The notes: generated by a model from the sequence alone, not told the origin. A stretch of DNA of 64,000 nt from Populus alba (GCF_005239225.2 NC_133302.1:1426001-1490000), one strand, 5' to 3'; shown: positions 21,664-33,345, counted from the stretch's first letter. Made by a program: numbers and translations.

Positions 21664-23168
21664 ATCAACTCTTGGGTAGTGCCGTTTTTCTAACCCTACC
21701 TTCTTTTGAGTGCGCCTTTGAGCCCTCACCTCCCATTTTGAGTGCTCCTTAGAGCCCTCATCCATAGGCAGTGCGTTTTCTAACCCTACCTCTTTTTGAG
21801 TGCGCCTTTGAGCCCTCACCTCCTTTTGAGTGCACCTTTAAGTCCTTAACTCCTTAGGTAGTGCGTTTTCTAACCCTACCTCATTTTGAGTGCGCCTTTG
21901 AGCCCTCACCTCCATTTTGAGTGTGCCTTTGAGCCCTCATCCCTTGGGTAGTGCGTTCTAACCCTACCTCCTTTTGAGTGCACCTTTGAGCCCTCACCTC
22001 CTTTGAGTGCGCCTTTGAGCCCTCAACTCCTTAGGTAGTTGTGTTTTCTAACCCTACCTCTTTTGACTGCACCTTTGAGCCATCACCTCTCCTTTTGAGT
22101 GCGCCTTTGAGCCCTCACCTCTATTTTGAGTGAGCCTTGGAGCCCTCATCCCTTGGGTAGTGCATTTTCTAACCCTACCTCCTTTTGAGTGTGCCTTTGA
22201 GCCCTCACCTCCTATTGAGTACGCCTTTGAGCCCTCACCTCCATTTTTGAGTCGCCTTTGAGCCCTCATCCCTTTGGTAATGCGTTTTCTAACCCTACCT
22301 CCTTTTGAGTGCGCCTTCGAGCCCTCACCTCCATTTTGAGTGTGCCTTTGAGCCCTCATCCCTTTGGTAGTGTGTTTTCTAACCCTACCTCCTTTTGAGT
22401 GCGCCTTTGAGCCCTCACCTCCTTTTGAGTGTGCCTTTGAGCCCTCACCTCTATTTTTTAGTGCGCCTTTGAGCCCTCATCCCTTTGGTAGTGTGTTTTC
22501 TAACCCTACCTCCTTTTGAGTGCGCCTTCGAGCCCTCACCTCCTTTTGAGTGCGCCTTCGAGCCCTCACCTCCTTTTGAGTGCGCCTTTGAGCCCTCACC
22601 TCCATTTTGAGTGCGCCTTTGAGCCCTCATCCCTTGGGTAGTGCGTTTTCTAACCCTACCTCCTTTTGAGTGCGCCTTTGAGCCCTTACATCTTTTTGAG
22701 TGCGCATTTGAGCCCTCACCTCTATTTTGAGTGTGCCTTTGAGCCCTCATCCCTTTGGTAGTGCGTTTTCTAACCCTACCTCCTTTTGAGTGCGCCTTCG
22801 AGCCCTCACCTCCATTTTGAGTGCGCCTTTGAGCCCTCATCCCTTTGGTAGTGTGTTTTCTAACCCTACCTCCTTTTGAGTGCGCCTTTGAGCCCTCAAC
22901 TCCTTTTGAGTGCGCCTTTGAGCCCTCACCTCCCTTTTGAGTGCGTCTTTGAGCCCTCATCCCTTGGGTAGTGCGTTTTCTAACCCTACCTCCTTTTGAG
23001 TGCGCCTTTGAGCCCTCACCTCCATCTTGAGTGCGCCTTTGAGCCCTCATCCTTTGGTAATGCGTTTTCTAACCCTACCTCCTTTTGAGTGCGCCTTTGA
23101 GCCCTCAACTCCTTTGGTATTGCGTTTTTCTAACCCTACCTCGTTTCGAGTGTGCCTTGAAGGCCTTG
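21664..23168 (+). repeat. Satellite-like tandem array in the Tat/Ogre 3'UTR
   Basis: About 1.5 kb built of 30-31-bp units (core TTTTGAGTGCGCCTTTGAGC) interrupted by a 34-bp unit (GGTAGTGCGTTTTCTAACCC), giving higher-order blocks of one 34-bp unit plus one to four 30-bp units. Because 30 is a multiple of three, long open frames arise on the minus strand (repeating GSKAHSKGGRVRK and MRAQRRTQ). I regard these as by-products. Tandem arrays in the 3'UTR are a known property of Ogre-like elements and a source of satellites. Confidence 0.85.
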
Positions 23169-23174
23169 CCATCC

Positions 23175-23660
23175 AATTCTCTATGTTTTTACTCGGGTAG
23201 GCCACCCATTACAATGAGACCATTCCTCCACCTGGGTAGGTCACCCATTACAACACGACCACTCTTCCTTTTTCCATCTGGGTAGGTCACCCATTACATT
23301 GAGACCGTTTTTTTTTCCACATTCTTTTGATTTGGTTAAATGAGGTTGCCAAATGGGATCTCATGTAGCTTTGGTTAGAGAGAATTGCCAGATGGGATTT
23401 CAGGTTAACCGAGTTACACACAGTTTTTAGTTCTAGTTGGATGAGGTCGCCAGATGGGATCTCATATAGCTTTGGTTAAAGGGAATTGCCAGATGGGATT
23501 TCAGGTTGACCGAGCTACACGCAGGTTTTGGTTTTGGTTAGAGGGGATTGCCGAAAGGAATCTCAGTCTATCCTAACTACACACAGGTTTTTTGTTCTGG
23601 TTAGAGGGGATTGCCGAAAGGAATCTCAGTTTAGCCCAACCACACACAGGACTTTGGGTC
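23175..23660 (+). repeat. Two further short tandem repeat families before the 3' LTR
   Basis: Three copies of a roughly 50-bp unit with GGGTAGGTCACCCATTACA (23195-23305), then four to five copies of a roughly 60-75-bp unit with GGGATTGCCGAAAGGAATCT or the related ATTGCCAGATGGGATTTCAG (23330-23650). They lie in the same 3'UTR as the larger array. Confidence 0.75.
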
Positions 23661-23771
23661 CGGTTGAAGTTTTAGGTCAATCAAATTTTGAGACGACCAG
23701 TTTTGGAAGACCAATTTTATTTTATCTTTACAACACTTACTATGCACAAATCTTTGCTCTGTAAGCATTGT

Positions 23772-23952
23772 AAAGAGGGGGGCAACTGTTGTAACCCATT
23801 TTGGGTCCCCACATAAAAAATAATAAATAAATAAAAAAAAGCCTGAAACAGTGCCATTTTGACAGCACTGTGGGTCTTCTTCTTCCCCTGGACGCGCGAG
23901 ACAGGGGAAGAAGAAGATTTTCTTCCCCACTTTTCGCCTAATTTCTTTCCAA
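23772..23952 (+). mobile_element. Tat/Ogre polypurine tract and truncated 3' LTR
   Basis: AAAGAGGGGGGCAAC (23772-23786) is followed by TGTTGTAACCCATTTTGGG, matching the start of the LTR at 8305. Homology stops after ATTTCTTTCC at 23952; the remaining more than 1.2 kb of LTR is missing and host receptor-kinase-like DNA follows. Confidence 0.8.
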
Positions 23953-24390
23953 AATGGAAATTCTAGTTAAAATCAACTTATAGATACTGTGGAACAGAAA
24001 TGTATTTTGTCCAAACTAAAAGAAACCAATGTTGCATTTATAGAAGTTCATTGATTTCTAGAAGCAGGACATGGACAGTTTTGTTTTATACATGAATGTA
24101 CTTTGCTTCTGCAACATTTAAGGGAGAAAACGAAGTCTCAAGTGATTATATTGACACAAGATGTTAAATTCATAAGTAATGGCTAGGAAATAGTATGAGA
24201 AATGGAAAAATTCCTTGAATATGTTATAGCAAATTAATATTTGAGTAATGATTCACAGTTTGATTGGTTGTTAGAACCTTAATATTACAATGTGATGTTT
24301 TGCAATGAGCATTAAACCGAGACTTGCATCAAATGTTTTCCAATCACCCATTAAACAAAGAATGAAGGAGAATTTTAGAGAGTATAACCT
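23953..24390. other. Intergenic or intronic DNA, no gene seen
   Basis: No coding similarity recognised. Probably intron or flank of the receptor-kinase relic that follows. The GATGTTTTGCAATGAGC block near 24290 is repeated near 25392. Confidence 0.4.
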
Positions 24391-24393
24391 TAC

Positions 24394-24575
24394 TCAGTCA
24401 AGAAGGTAAACAAACTCCTCCTTTGGCCTGTAGTTTGTGTTGCTCTTACCACTGACAATTTCCAAAGCAATAACTCCAAAGACATTTATTTTTTGAACTC
24501 CAAAAGAAATGCTTCTGATTAATGGAAGAAATAAACTCGACAAATAGAGCACGGGACAGGCAATTGTATACAAGC
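24394..24575 (-). pseudogene. LRR-VIII receptor-like kinase, kinase-exon relic
   Basis: Minus-strand reading of 24394-24495 gives NVFGVIALEIVSGKSNTNYR followed by PKEEFVYLLD and then a TGA where Trp is expected. This is kinase subdomain IX of LRR-VIII (malectin-containing) receptor kinases. Near 24550-24575 a NCLSRA segment from an earlier kinase exon is present, as at 47490-47510. The pieces are not in order to make a gene. Confidence 0.72.
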
Positions 24576-24954
24576 TTTAATTGGTTTCCTTCAACAATGG
24601 AAAGTTCCATCCTCGAAGTTATGGCTAAGAATTAATAATTTGCTCTGCTTTCTTTGTTTTCTGTTCTACATATAAAACCTAAGCAATTTTATGGAGAACA
24701 TTTGACCTAGTGCTACAGCTATTTTTCTACCGCAAACTTATAGGGTGTAGTGAGGACAGATGAGAGAAACCATCAAACATTCAGTTACCTTGTAAACAGA
24801 AGCAAAAACACCCTAAAGACAAAACCAATGAGAAACTTCAAACAGTTACATCTATGAGGTTCTTGAATTAGGATTTGTTTTTTATTTTTTTATGGAAACT
24901 TTTGAAACATGAAATCTTTGGGTTGCAGCGGAACTTCAAGTTGAAAAATAAATC

Positions 24955-25035
24955 TGGCGGAAATCGACATGCACATTCTTGTTTCTTTCCAGAAGCCATT
25001 GAGGAACAGATCTAGTGAGCTTGTTTCCTGTCAAG
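24955..25035 (-). pseudogene. LRR-VIII receptor-like kinase, LRR to malectin-linker relic
   Basis: The minus strand reads LTGNKLTRSVPQWLLERNKN then VHVDF, the last LRR repeat of the ectodomain that in this family precedes the malectin domain. Short, isolated, no flanking exons in frame. Confidence 0.6.
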
Positions 25036-25525
25036 TACGTTGACAAATTAAAAGGGGTTGTACGTTAGAACCTTAATATTCAAAATTCGAATATTTTGAT
25101 TCACAATCGTTTGGTAAATCAGCATTAATTCATAGAAATGTGAGAAACTCTGCTCATAAGTTATAATCTCAAAGCATTAATTCATAGAAATGTGAGAACT
25201 TGTCGATCAAATACACACACACACACATTAAGGGCTCAAGAATGAGATTATATTACACTTTATCAGTTCTTGTAGGCCTACAATATTAGGGAAACTCCTG
25301 CATGGTGGGAGACACGTCTCCACCTAAAAACAACTACTACAATACTAGCTGAACCTAGGAAATGCCTTGGCAAGTCAGAACCTACTACAGTGTGATGTTT
25401 TGCAATGAGCGTTAACCGAGACTAGCATCAAATGTTTTACAAATGTTTTCCAATCAGCATTAAACAAAGAATGAAAGAGAGTTTTAGAGAGTATAAGCTT
25501 CCTCAGTCAAACCTATAGCTATGCC

Positions 25526-25585
25526 TAGACAAATTTTCTGCCTGGGAGGCCAATCCATTTCAATCTGAAAATTGCATCCTTCACT
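25526..25585 (-). pseudogene. LRR-VIII receptor-like kinase, catalytic-loop exon start relic
   Basis: The minus strand reads MDWPPRQKICLG, equivalent to the LDWPIRQKNCLGAARGLDYL block better preserved at 47280-47370. It lies just downstream of the 3' end of NLR copy 2. Confidence 0.55.
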
Positions 25586-25728
25586 GTAAATAATGGAAGA
25601 TAAAAGACATCCTACAAAAATCCAATTAAGTGGACACATAACTTAAGGTTAATTAATTAAAATCCAATTAAAACAACAATGCTTACTTTTAATTTAATAT
25701 TATATTAAGGGCAGCGTCGTCACTCATC

Positions 25729-28700
25729 CTACAAAAACCTTACAAAGGGAAGAAGCACATCCTTAGCGTTAGGATGCTTCCACTCCACTACTGACTCCCA
25801 CCATTCTTTTGGTTCTATATACATTCTTTTAAGAGAAGGGGGAGGAGATGGCTGGCCATTTTCAAGCAACGGAGGACAAATTCCCATCCTCTTCAGCTTC
25901 TCACATTCTATAATCCAAATTACCTCCAGAGAATTGCAAATCAGTGTTGCATTGCAGATACTTTTCAGTTTTGGTAATCCAACCAAGTGCAGAAGTCTTA
26001 ACTTGGGGAGTTTGAATTCGTTGTTGCTGCTTTCTTCACCCATAACCCTTTCTTCATCTGATCTTGTTCCAACTATTATCTCCTCCATTTTCCCACATTC
26101 TTCAACTGTAATCTCTTCCAAGTTTACAAGGCTTGGCAGCAAGACAAGAGGGAACAACTTCTTCATGCTCTTACAGCCAGAACAATTAAACCTTTTAAGA
26201 CCAGTAAATATACCGTTGTAAGATGGCAAAGGTAGTGGAGCAGAGCAGTACCAAGAAGATGAAACCAAGCTCTCCATGCTATTGCAACTACTAATATAGA
26301 TATACTCCAGATCAGTTGCATACTTTATTAGAGAGGAAACATCGCATAAGCTTTTTGCATCATCACATTCATCAATGGTCAGTTGTTGAATGTCCTCTGG
26401 GAACATGTCCCGAAAATCTCTGTCTCTGTTGATACTCAATTTACTCAAAACAATTACTTTATTTTTGTCATGTTCATAATGATTGTGATGTAGCAGTCCT
26501 ACAGCAATTCTGTATTTTTTTAGCAATCGGGTCTTATCTCGAGAATTGAGATACTCCACAAAATCAGAGTAACCTTCAAAATGGCATTCCAAAGTTTCCA
26601 ACTTCCTCAAGCTTCCTACTTCCTTTCCTTTAACTGTTATTGGAGAATATAATGGAAATATAAAACGATTGTCAACAACCGAATCCTCCAGTAACACAAA
26701 GACTTGTAGGTAAGAGAGTTTAGGTAACAAACCCACTAGGAAACTCCTTTTCACCACATCCATTCATTATAAGATAACTCAAGTTGCATAGACATTCCAT
26801 GCCTTGAGGCATCTTTTCAAGTGCCAAAGAACCAGAGAGATCTAACCTCTTCAGTACCCTGAGCTTTTCTAATGACGGTACATGCCTTAACATTTTACAA
26901 CCAATAAGCAGTAATGTAGTGAGATTCACCAATTCAGAGATAGAATCGGGCAGTTTTGTGATACCTGTATAAGACAGATCAAGAACCTTGAGCCCATGTA
27001 ATTGCTCAAAAAAATGAATCTGCAATAAGCACCAGTTGATTTCCGCACAACAATAGAGTTGAAAGACTGGGACACCTTGGTGAATGGCTGGATGGAGTTT
27101 TTTTCAATTTGGTTATGCATCAGTGAAAACTCTCATAAGATTCTCTGTCCATTCCTTTGCACCTGGCAATTCTCTTAATTGTTCACCTGCTTTAACCATG
27201 CCTTGAGAGTTCTCTTGCTGTATTTGGATGGCCATGTCCCTAATCAAGTCATGCATCTTGACATATCTTTCATCATCACCCCATTTTTCAGCACTTTCCA
27301 ATAGGCAGACTCTTTCAAGTTTATTCAGCATCGAGTGGCCTTTGTTAAATTCTGCCTCCCTACTCTTCAGCCCTTTTATCACTCCCTCGTCAATCAAATA
27401 AGCTATCAAATCCTCTCTAGGGATCATGAAGTCTTCCGGGAATAATGCACAGTACAAGAAACATCGTTGCAGCGCTGACTCCTTTAAGTGCATATAACTA
27501 AATCTTAATATTTGGAATACCTCCTCATCCATGTCCTCCTGCCGAACTCTTGATTGTTTCAGTTCCTCTAAAGCATTCCTCCACTCACATATATCATCCA
27601 CTCCCCTCATGGTTCCGGCCATTGTTTTAATTCCTAGAGGCAAACCAGCACATTCTCTTGCCATAGATTTTTGCAATTTTTTCCACTTCTGAAGGAATAC
27701 GTCCAAGTATCTTTGTGAACAGAGCCCAAGCTTCTTCCATTGAAAGAGGCTCCACTTTGATTGTCTCCTGGCAGACCATTCGCTGACAAACTTCAAATGA
27801 TCGAGTTGTAAGAATTAGTTTGCATCCCTTCACATGGATAGGAATTCCCACCTTATCAAAATCAAAAACAGTTCCACAAATCATCCAAAATGAGAACCCA
27901 CCGTTGTTTCTCAATTAATGCTTTTGACAGTTTTGCAGCCCTTTTCCTCTCGTTGTCTTCATTTGAAAGATCTAAACGAATGTCTCTTGCAATGAGATTC
28001 TGCAATTTATAAACACTAAAATCCTGCGATACCGTGATCCAGTGAACATGAGGAAAAGTGCCAGGTTCTCGTAGAAGCTGATTGTAGATATGTGTGAGCA
28101 ATGTTGTTTTGCCAACACCCCCCATCCCGTAAATGCCAATACTTTGATGAGGCTTCAATATCATTCATTATCCAAGACCATATAGCATTCTTATTATTTT
28201 CAAACTCTCCACCTGTTAGTTCTTCAGTTAGAAACACATCTCGTCCGCTCTCATCGCCATTACGTTGAAGAGCTTCACGAGAGCTATGTCTCACAACAGG
28301 CTGCCCAGGGTCTCCAACCATGTTGACTAGTGGAGTACGGAGTTGATCATGATATCTTCCATGGGTAAGACATGGTGGATCAGTTGGTTGGGAAGAATCT
28401 TCTTGAAGCTCATCGTGATTTACAAGTGGCCTCTCATGAGAACTACCTCTTACAACAGGCTGCCCAGTTACTCTCTCCAGATGTTGCCTTTGTGGTGCCA
28501 CATTGTCGACTTCAACATGTAAGATAGTAGGTAATGGATCTCCTGGAGTCTCATTTGTGTTGCCTGTAAGCCCTCCAGAAGAGCTAGCTCCTGCACCAGG
28601 CTGCACAACTCCTCCAGTCCCATTCTCTATATCATCCTCCATTACATTATTGATCTCTTCCAAAAATCTTTCTAGTGCTTGACCCATTGTACCTGGTGCT

Positions 28701-29032
28701 TGTATCCTTCCTGCATCTCCTGCCAAATTGTCGACTTCATTGTTTTGTTCTTGTGGAGTGGTTAAAATGGAATTTTCATTAAAATTGCTTGAACTTGCTA
28801 TGCTTTTATGTCTTTTGTTGCCACCATGCACGGCTTGAAAAGCTGCTTCTTGAACGTCTTCAGGCACTTTGTCACAAATTGCAACACCACGCCCTCTGAC
28901 TTGAGACAAATGCAATTTGATCCTCGAAACGGAAGTAGCAGCAGCAAATTTATAGCCACAAAATGTACAGTTGAAAGGACCATCATCCAGCTTCTCAACA
29001 AAATCCCAAAATGGATCCCTCTGTCTAGCCAT
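25729..29032 (-). pseudogene. BED-NB-ARC-LRR resistance protein, copy 2 (seven +1 frameshifts)
   Basis: Start ATG 29032 (MARQRDPFWDFVEKL) follows a splice acceptor. Domains: BED finger (CTFCGY, KLHLSQVRGRGVAIC; about residues 1-60), polar linker, NB-ARC with P-loop GIYGMGGVGKTTLL (about residue 300), RNBS-A WITVSQD, kinase-2 LILDDLW, GCKLILTTRS, GLPLGI, RNBS-D CFLYCALFPEDFMI, MHDLIRDMAIQ, then LRRs to VLLPFVRFL. The frame changes seven times, each at a homopolymer carrying one extra base: 28143-28145, 27864-27868, 27668-27672, 27126-27129, 27098-27104, 27008-27014 and 26729-26731. Span 3304 bp minus 7 is 1099 whole codons. No nonsense substitution was noticed. Either a recent pseudogene or an intact gene with consensus errors. 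Intracellular immune receptor by family. Confidence 0.88.
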
Positions 29033-29898
29033 TTTCAGCGCTTTCTTCTTTGGCCCTTCAAACATCAAATAAAAAATTGTCAAAAGGCATAAAAATAGAT
29101 GTTGAGTTAATTGGAAAATAAGAACTCAATCTTAAAATGAAAATTTAGAGGAAATCATTATTTTTTAAATAATTAAGCAAAGGAAAAGAGTGCATACATC
29201 AATCTTACAAAGCAATGCCCTTCAAGGAAAGAAGCCTAGAAGCAAAGGCAGCAAGAACAAATCCTACAGTTTGTTAACAACCAGAAAATTGTTAGCTATT
29301 AAACTTGTTTATCAAGATTAAGTGTATTGAAGTTAGTTCAATGAATAATTATCTACATTAGAAATACTATGAATCTAGTAGTATTATGAATCTAGAGTAG
29401 GTATTGAAAAGTCTAATATTAATTAAGTACTTGGAAGGTTGTAAAAAACATTTTATAATGTCTATATATATTGTATGGATTTGATAATGAAAGATGTGAG
29501 AGTATCATTGTTTAGTATATTGTATTCTATCAAATTGTGTGAGTAGTAATCCCTCCTCTGTTTTGTCATTGTTTTTCCAACAAAGACATCCTAGCCTTAA
29601 GTGTGTTAACAAAATAAACTGAATCTGTATAATTAAATCAATCATTACAAATTCTAAAATTAAATAGGCAGGCACTTAACGATATATTTTCCTACAGAGA
29701 TGTTATTTAAGCAGATTAAAAATTATAACAAATATTGAATAATTTAAATAATTGTCAGAAAAGCAATCTAAAATAAAAATTTGGAAGAAATTCTGCTTGT
29801 TTTTAAGATAAGTAGTTGAAGTTGATTGCAATATGAACATGTAAGAACAAACTATGATATGAGTTTTGAGTTCTAAAATAGATTAGAGTAGGATTTAC

Positions 29899-30060
29899 CT
29901 TGCAAGCAAGAAAGATACAGATCAAGAACTCAAAAAGAGGTCATTCGATTCAATCAGAAAAGGAAGCACAGATCATGAGAAAGGTTTAAGAAATTTGGCG
30001 AGGGAAATTAGGAAATCAATGGTATACTGAGAGAGAGATCTCTCTTTGTGGAAGACTAGC
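29899..30060 (-). other. First 5'UTR exon of BED-NLR copy 2
   Basis: A donor TTGCAAG/GTAAAT at 29899 and homology to the first exons of copies 1 and 3 (GAAAGGTTTAAGAAATTTGG). The upstream end near 30060 is approximate. The roughly 0.85-kb intron to the BED exon lacks a clear copy of the internal 5'UTR exon seen in copies 1, 3 and 4. Confidence 0.5.
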
Positions 30061-31400
30061 TATTAAAAAATTCACTGCAATTTGGAAGCAACTTTATGTT
30101 GTTTTCTTTGGAGAAGTCAATAGATATTGGTAAACAGCAAGTTTATTTTCTGTTGTCAAAGACTAGTCTCACTGCCTCTTGAAACCACAAATGTCACTCT
30201 CATGAATCACTTTCTACTTTATTTATTCACACAAACTATTCAACGTGTTCACAGTACATGCTTCAAATCCTTGAGTCTACTGTTGTTAGATATCAAAATG
30301 TGAATCTTTCTGTGGTTTTGGAGTTCCATCTAATTAAGATTATCATTGAAGGGTGAACGAAGAATCCCACACAAGATCACAGATCGTGATCGTCAAGTTG
30401 GATGTCAACACGCCAATAAACAAGACATGAAAGCTAAGGTAGGACAAGTGCTCGTTCGAGAATCACCAGTTTGGCTGTCGCTGTGACTTTACTTTTATGC
30501 ATAGCTGTGACTGTGACTTTTAAATGTTCTGTGATATTTTAAAAACTAATATCTCAGCCCATTCCATGTTTTATTTACAGAAGCTATAAACTTTTTAAAA
30601 AGGCCTTTATTCTCCAAAGCAAATATTCTATGAATTGAATTAAATGAAAGGTTACTGTTAGAGGACATGGCAAACTACATAATAAATACACTTCGACAAA
30701 AGGCTCGGGCAGTATAATTGAATGGAAGAGCCACCCCTAACTGCATGCGCAAAAAAAAGCAATACACTCATTGCCATGCTTATGCAGTATGACGTGTATT
30801 TGTCCAGGTAATCATGGGATGCTAGAAATTTCATATTGCATCCTTTAACTTTAAATTTGCCTGAATCAATGATAGAACTGGGATCATCAGCTTGTGTTGA
30901 ATTTCATATTAAATATCTTGATCTCCTGAATGTCTTAAGCAAGGTGTTCCAAGTAGTCAGAGAGCATTGATACAGATGATTTATTTTTTCATCCATCCTG
31001 CTGCCAAGAGGTTTTGTTGTTCAATCGAAATAGAAATTGCAGAAAGATGCTTTCCTTTAGTCATTAGCTTGATTGGAATGGAAGAAATGCCTGATTTCCC
31101 AATATTCAAAGTTCCAGAGTGTAATGTTTTGAAAATAAAAGAGAATAGAAAAAAAGTCAACAAAGCTTTTGAAGGTTTAAAAGTAGATATAAATGAATAA
31201 GGAGTATTGTATGATTAAATAAAACTTTACTAAGTATAAATAGAAAAAAAAAAAAAAAAAAAAGAGGAATCTGAGATTTAAGAGTGAGAACCGGCAGCAG
31301 AGAAGAAAAGGAAAAAGAAGAAGAAGAAGAAGAAGAGGAGGAGGAATGAGGGAAAGATAAACGAAGGAAACGATAGTTAGAGAAAATAAGTTTAAAATAT
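30061..31400. other. Intergenic DNA, no gene seen
   Basis: 30195-30290 repeats a block also at 2500-2545, 34905-34940 and 43010-43085 (ACTATTCAACGTGTTCAC). A short open frame at 30967-31200 has no recognised similarity. A poly-A run and an (AAG)n/(GA)n tract lie at 31240-31350. Confidence 0.45.
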
Positions 31401-31409
31401 AATATTTAT

Positions 31410-31960
31410 TAATTGATTTGAATATTATGGATTAATTGTTATGGGTAATGAGTTATTTAGTTGACTGGAGAAGATTTTATATAAAGATTATGATATATGA
31501 AAATTACAATTTAGTCTCTGAACTTTGAAAATTATAAAATGATCGTTGGAGTATAATTAGAGATTCTGGATAGAATTGAGGATGAATTATGGGCAAGATT
31601 CCACTTATAGTTATGAATTTATGATGTTTTCAGTTTGGTCCTCTAATTTGAGAAAATTACAATTTGCCCCTAAAATTTTGATAAAAATTCCAGCATGATT
31701 AGAGATTCTGGACAAAATTGAGGATGAATTATGAGCAAACTTCCAGTATAGTTATGAATTTAGGACATTTTCAGTTTGATCCTCCAATTTGACCCCTAAA
31801 AATCTACTAAAATTCTAGATTGATCCCTAGCTGTAATATTAGTTTTTTCATATTGGTTTAATGAATAATTGAGGGTTATTTAGTTAATTATTATCAAGTC
31901 TTATTATTATTATTATTATTATTTATGAATTAGATTTCAAGAAAACCATTTGAGTTTTGA
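31410..31960 (+). repeat. AT-rich repeat with internal duplication, copy A
   Basis: Contains two diverged tandem subunits (ATTAGAGATTCTGGA at about 31556 and 31701, each followed by TTGAGGATGAATTATG) and recurs as a whole at 33360-34050. No ORF and no terminal structure was found, so the class is unknown. Confidence 0.6.
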
Positions 31961-32040
31961 GTTTTGGGGAACATAACTAGTTTAGTTCAAAAACATATAT
32001 GGTTATGGAATAAACCCTTAGTTAAGTGTACTAAACAGAT

Positions 32041-32551
32041 TGTGTCACGACCCGAATCCCGGATCCATGACCAGCACATAAGCAAGGTTCCCCTCCAAGG
32101 TTCCATATCTATGCTAACCCAAACTTACATACAAACTTATCCTTCAAATAACTCAATCAGAATTCAACACAGCAGTAACAACAAAACTAACTTTATAATA
32201 TAATTCGATTGTCTTAATACAAGAGTTCATATAAATTCATAGTTTGGAGCACTAACTAGACATAAAGGAAAATGTACAAATTTCAACTAAAAAGCAGGTT
32301 CAGAAGGTTCAACAAAAATGACCCGCTAACAAGCTATTAACACACTGCTCCTCATTCATTTATACCCTCTATTTAAGCTTCCAAGAGCTTTGTTGCCTTT
32401 TCTTATTATTTTTAATTCAAAACATTATAGGTTGTACCTCTTTTCAAGTCTCTTTTGAATATGTATCTTTTGTATTCATATAAGTATGGAACCTTGGAGG
32501 GAAACCTTGTTTATGTGTCAGTTATGAATCCGAGAATTAGGTCGTGACACA
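32041..32551. mobile_element. TIR element of about 510 bp (TGTGTCACGACC ends)
   Basis: Starts TGTGTCACGACCCGAATC and ends with the inverse of TGTGTCACGACCTAATTC. Similarity of the inverted ends extends about 75 bases (both include CACATAA then CAAGGTT and CCTCCAAGGTTCCATA). The interior has no convincing ORF. No clear target duplication is visible, so the superfamily is open (hAT or Mutator-like MITE are options). Confidence 0.7.
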
Positions 32552-32709
32552 ATAATTCTGTTTTGGTTGCTCAAATACTTTGGTACAGATAAAGTAGTCT
32601 AGTAGATTTTTTATAAGCAAAAAAGAAAAGAGATTAACTTAAATTTTTTGATTTATTTAGAAATAAAACCATTTAAAGACCAAAATTATTCCTGCATACA
32701 TCACAAAGC

Positions 32710-33009
32710 TGGTATAAGATCACGGATCTATAGGTAACAACCCAATTAAGAATCCTCCAATCTGTGTTGAAGACAGAGAAGGAGAGAGAGGGAGCGAGAG
32801 AAAGACGGGGAGAAGAGAGGGAACCCACTGCAGTTCTCATTCATTTTTTGCATGCCCATTCTGTTACAACTGCCACTATATATAGGCAGAGCAGGAGATG
32901 GTGCTGATTTGACAACCTTCTCAGTGATGAGAATTACAATTTATTGAAACGGTGCGCATAAGTAACGGCTTAACAACAGCTTAGTACGGTGCGTTTTGTC
33001 AAGAAGTCA
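32710..33009 (-). mobile_element. Possible solo LTR (minus strand)
   Basis: The minus strand runs from TGACTTCTTGACAAAACGC through a TATA-like CCTATATATAG and a CT-rich stretch to ATCTTATACCA, an LTR-like arrangement. Related host blocks (2555 and 34055) lack it. No convincing 5-bp target duplication, so this is tentative. Confidence 0.35.
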
Positions 33010-33345
33010 GTGGCAATTAAAAGTTATCCCTCCACCATTAATGTTAATTCCTGAGATATGTATGCATCCCTTCATGTGTTGGAATCTGAAGGCCTTTAAG
33101 ATGGATCATTATTTCTTCTCAGAAAAAAAGAAAAAGAAAAAGGGGATCATTTCTTATCCATAATTGAAGAAAACGTGTGCCGCACATTTTTTTGCGAAGG
33201 CAAAATGCATTTATCAGATCGAACATATGCAATTATCATGACAGAGAGGTTGCCGAGGAGCAATTCGGCTAGCTAATGACAGCATGGTTTATCCTCGAAG
33301 AAACCAACACGCAGCCCTGCCACCACCAACCCATACACAGACAAT
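33010..33345 (+). repeat. Host intergenic block, copy (also 34055-34345)
   Basis: From GTGGCAATTAAAAGTTATCC through TTGCGAAGGCAAAATGC to CACCACCAACCCATACACAG. It is repeated at 34055-34345, and in part at 2555-2646 plus 4787-4920 and at 44763-44850. It preserves the site into which the MITEs at 2647-4783 inserted. Confidence 0.75.

Noticed and set aside
22054..23050. Large basic repeat proteins on the minus strand of the tandem array
   Set aside because: Frames follow from the 30-bp unit length; no start context, no unique sequence, and the array sits in a retrotransposon 3'UTR.
21664..23168. Regularly spaced repeat array resembling a CRISPR
   Set aside because: No unique spacers: units are contiguous variants of each other, and the context is a plant retrotransposon.
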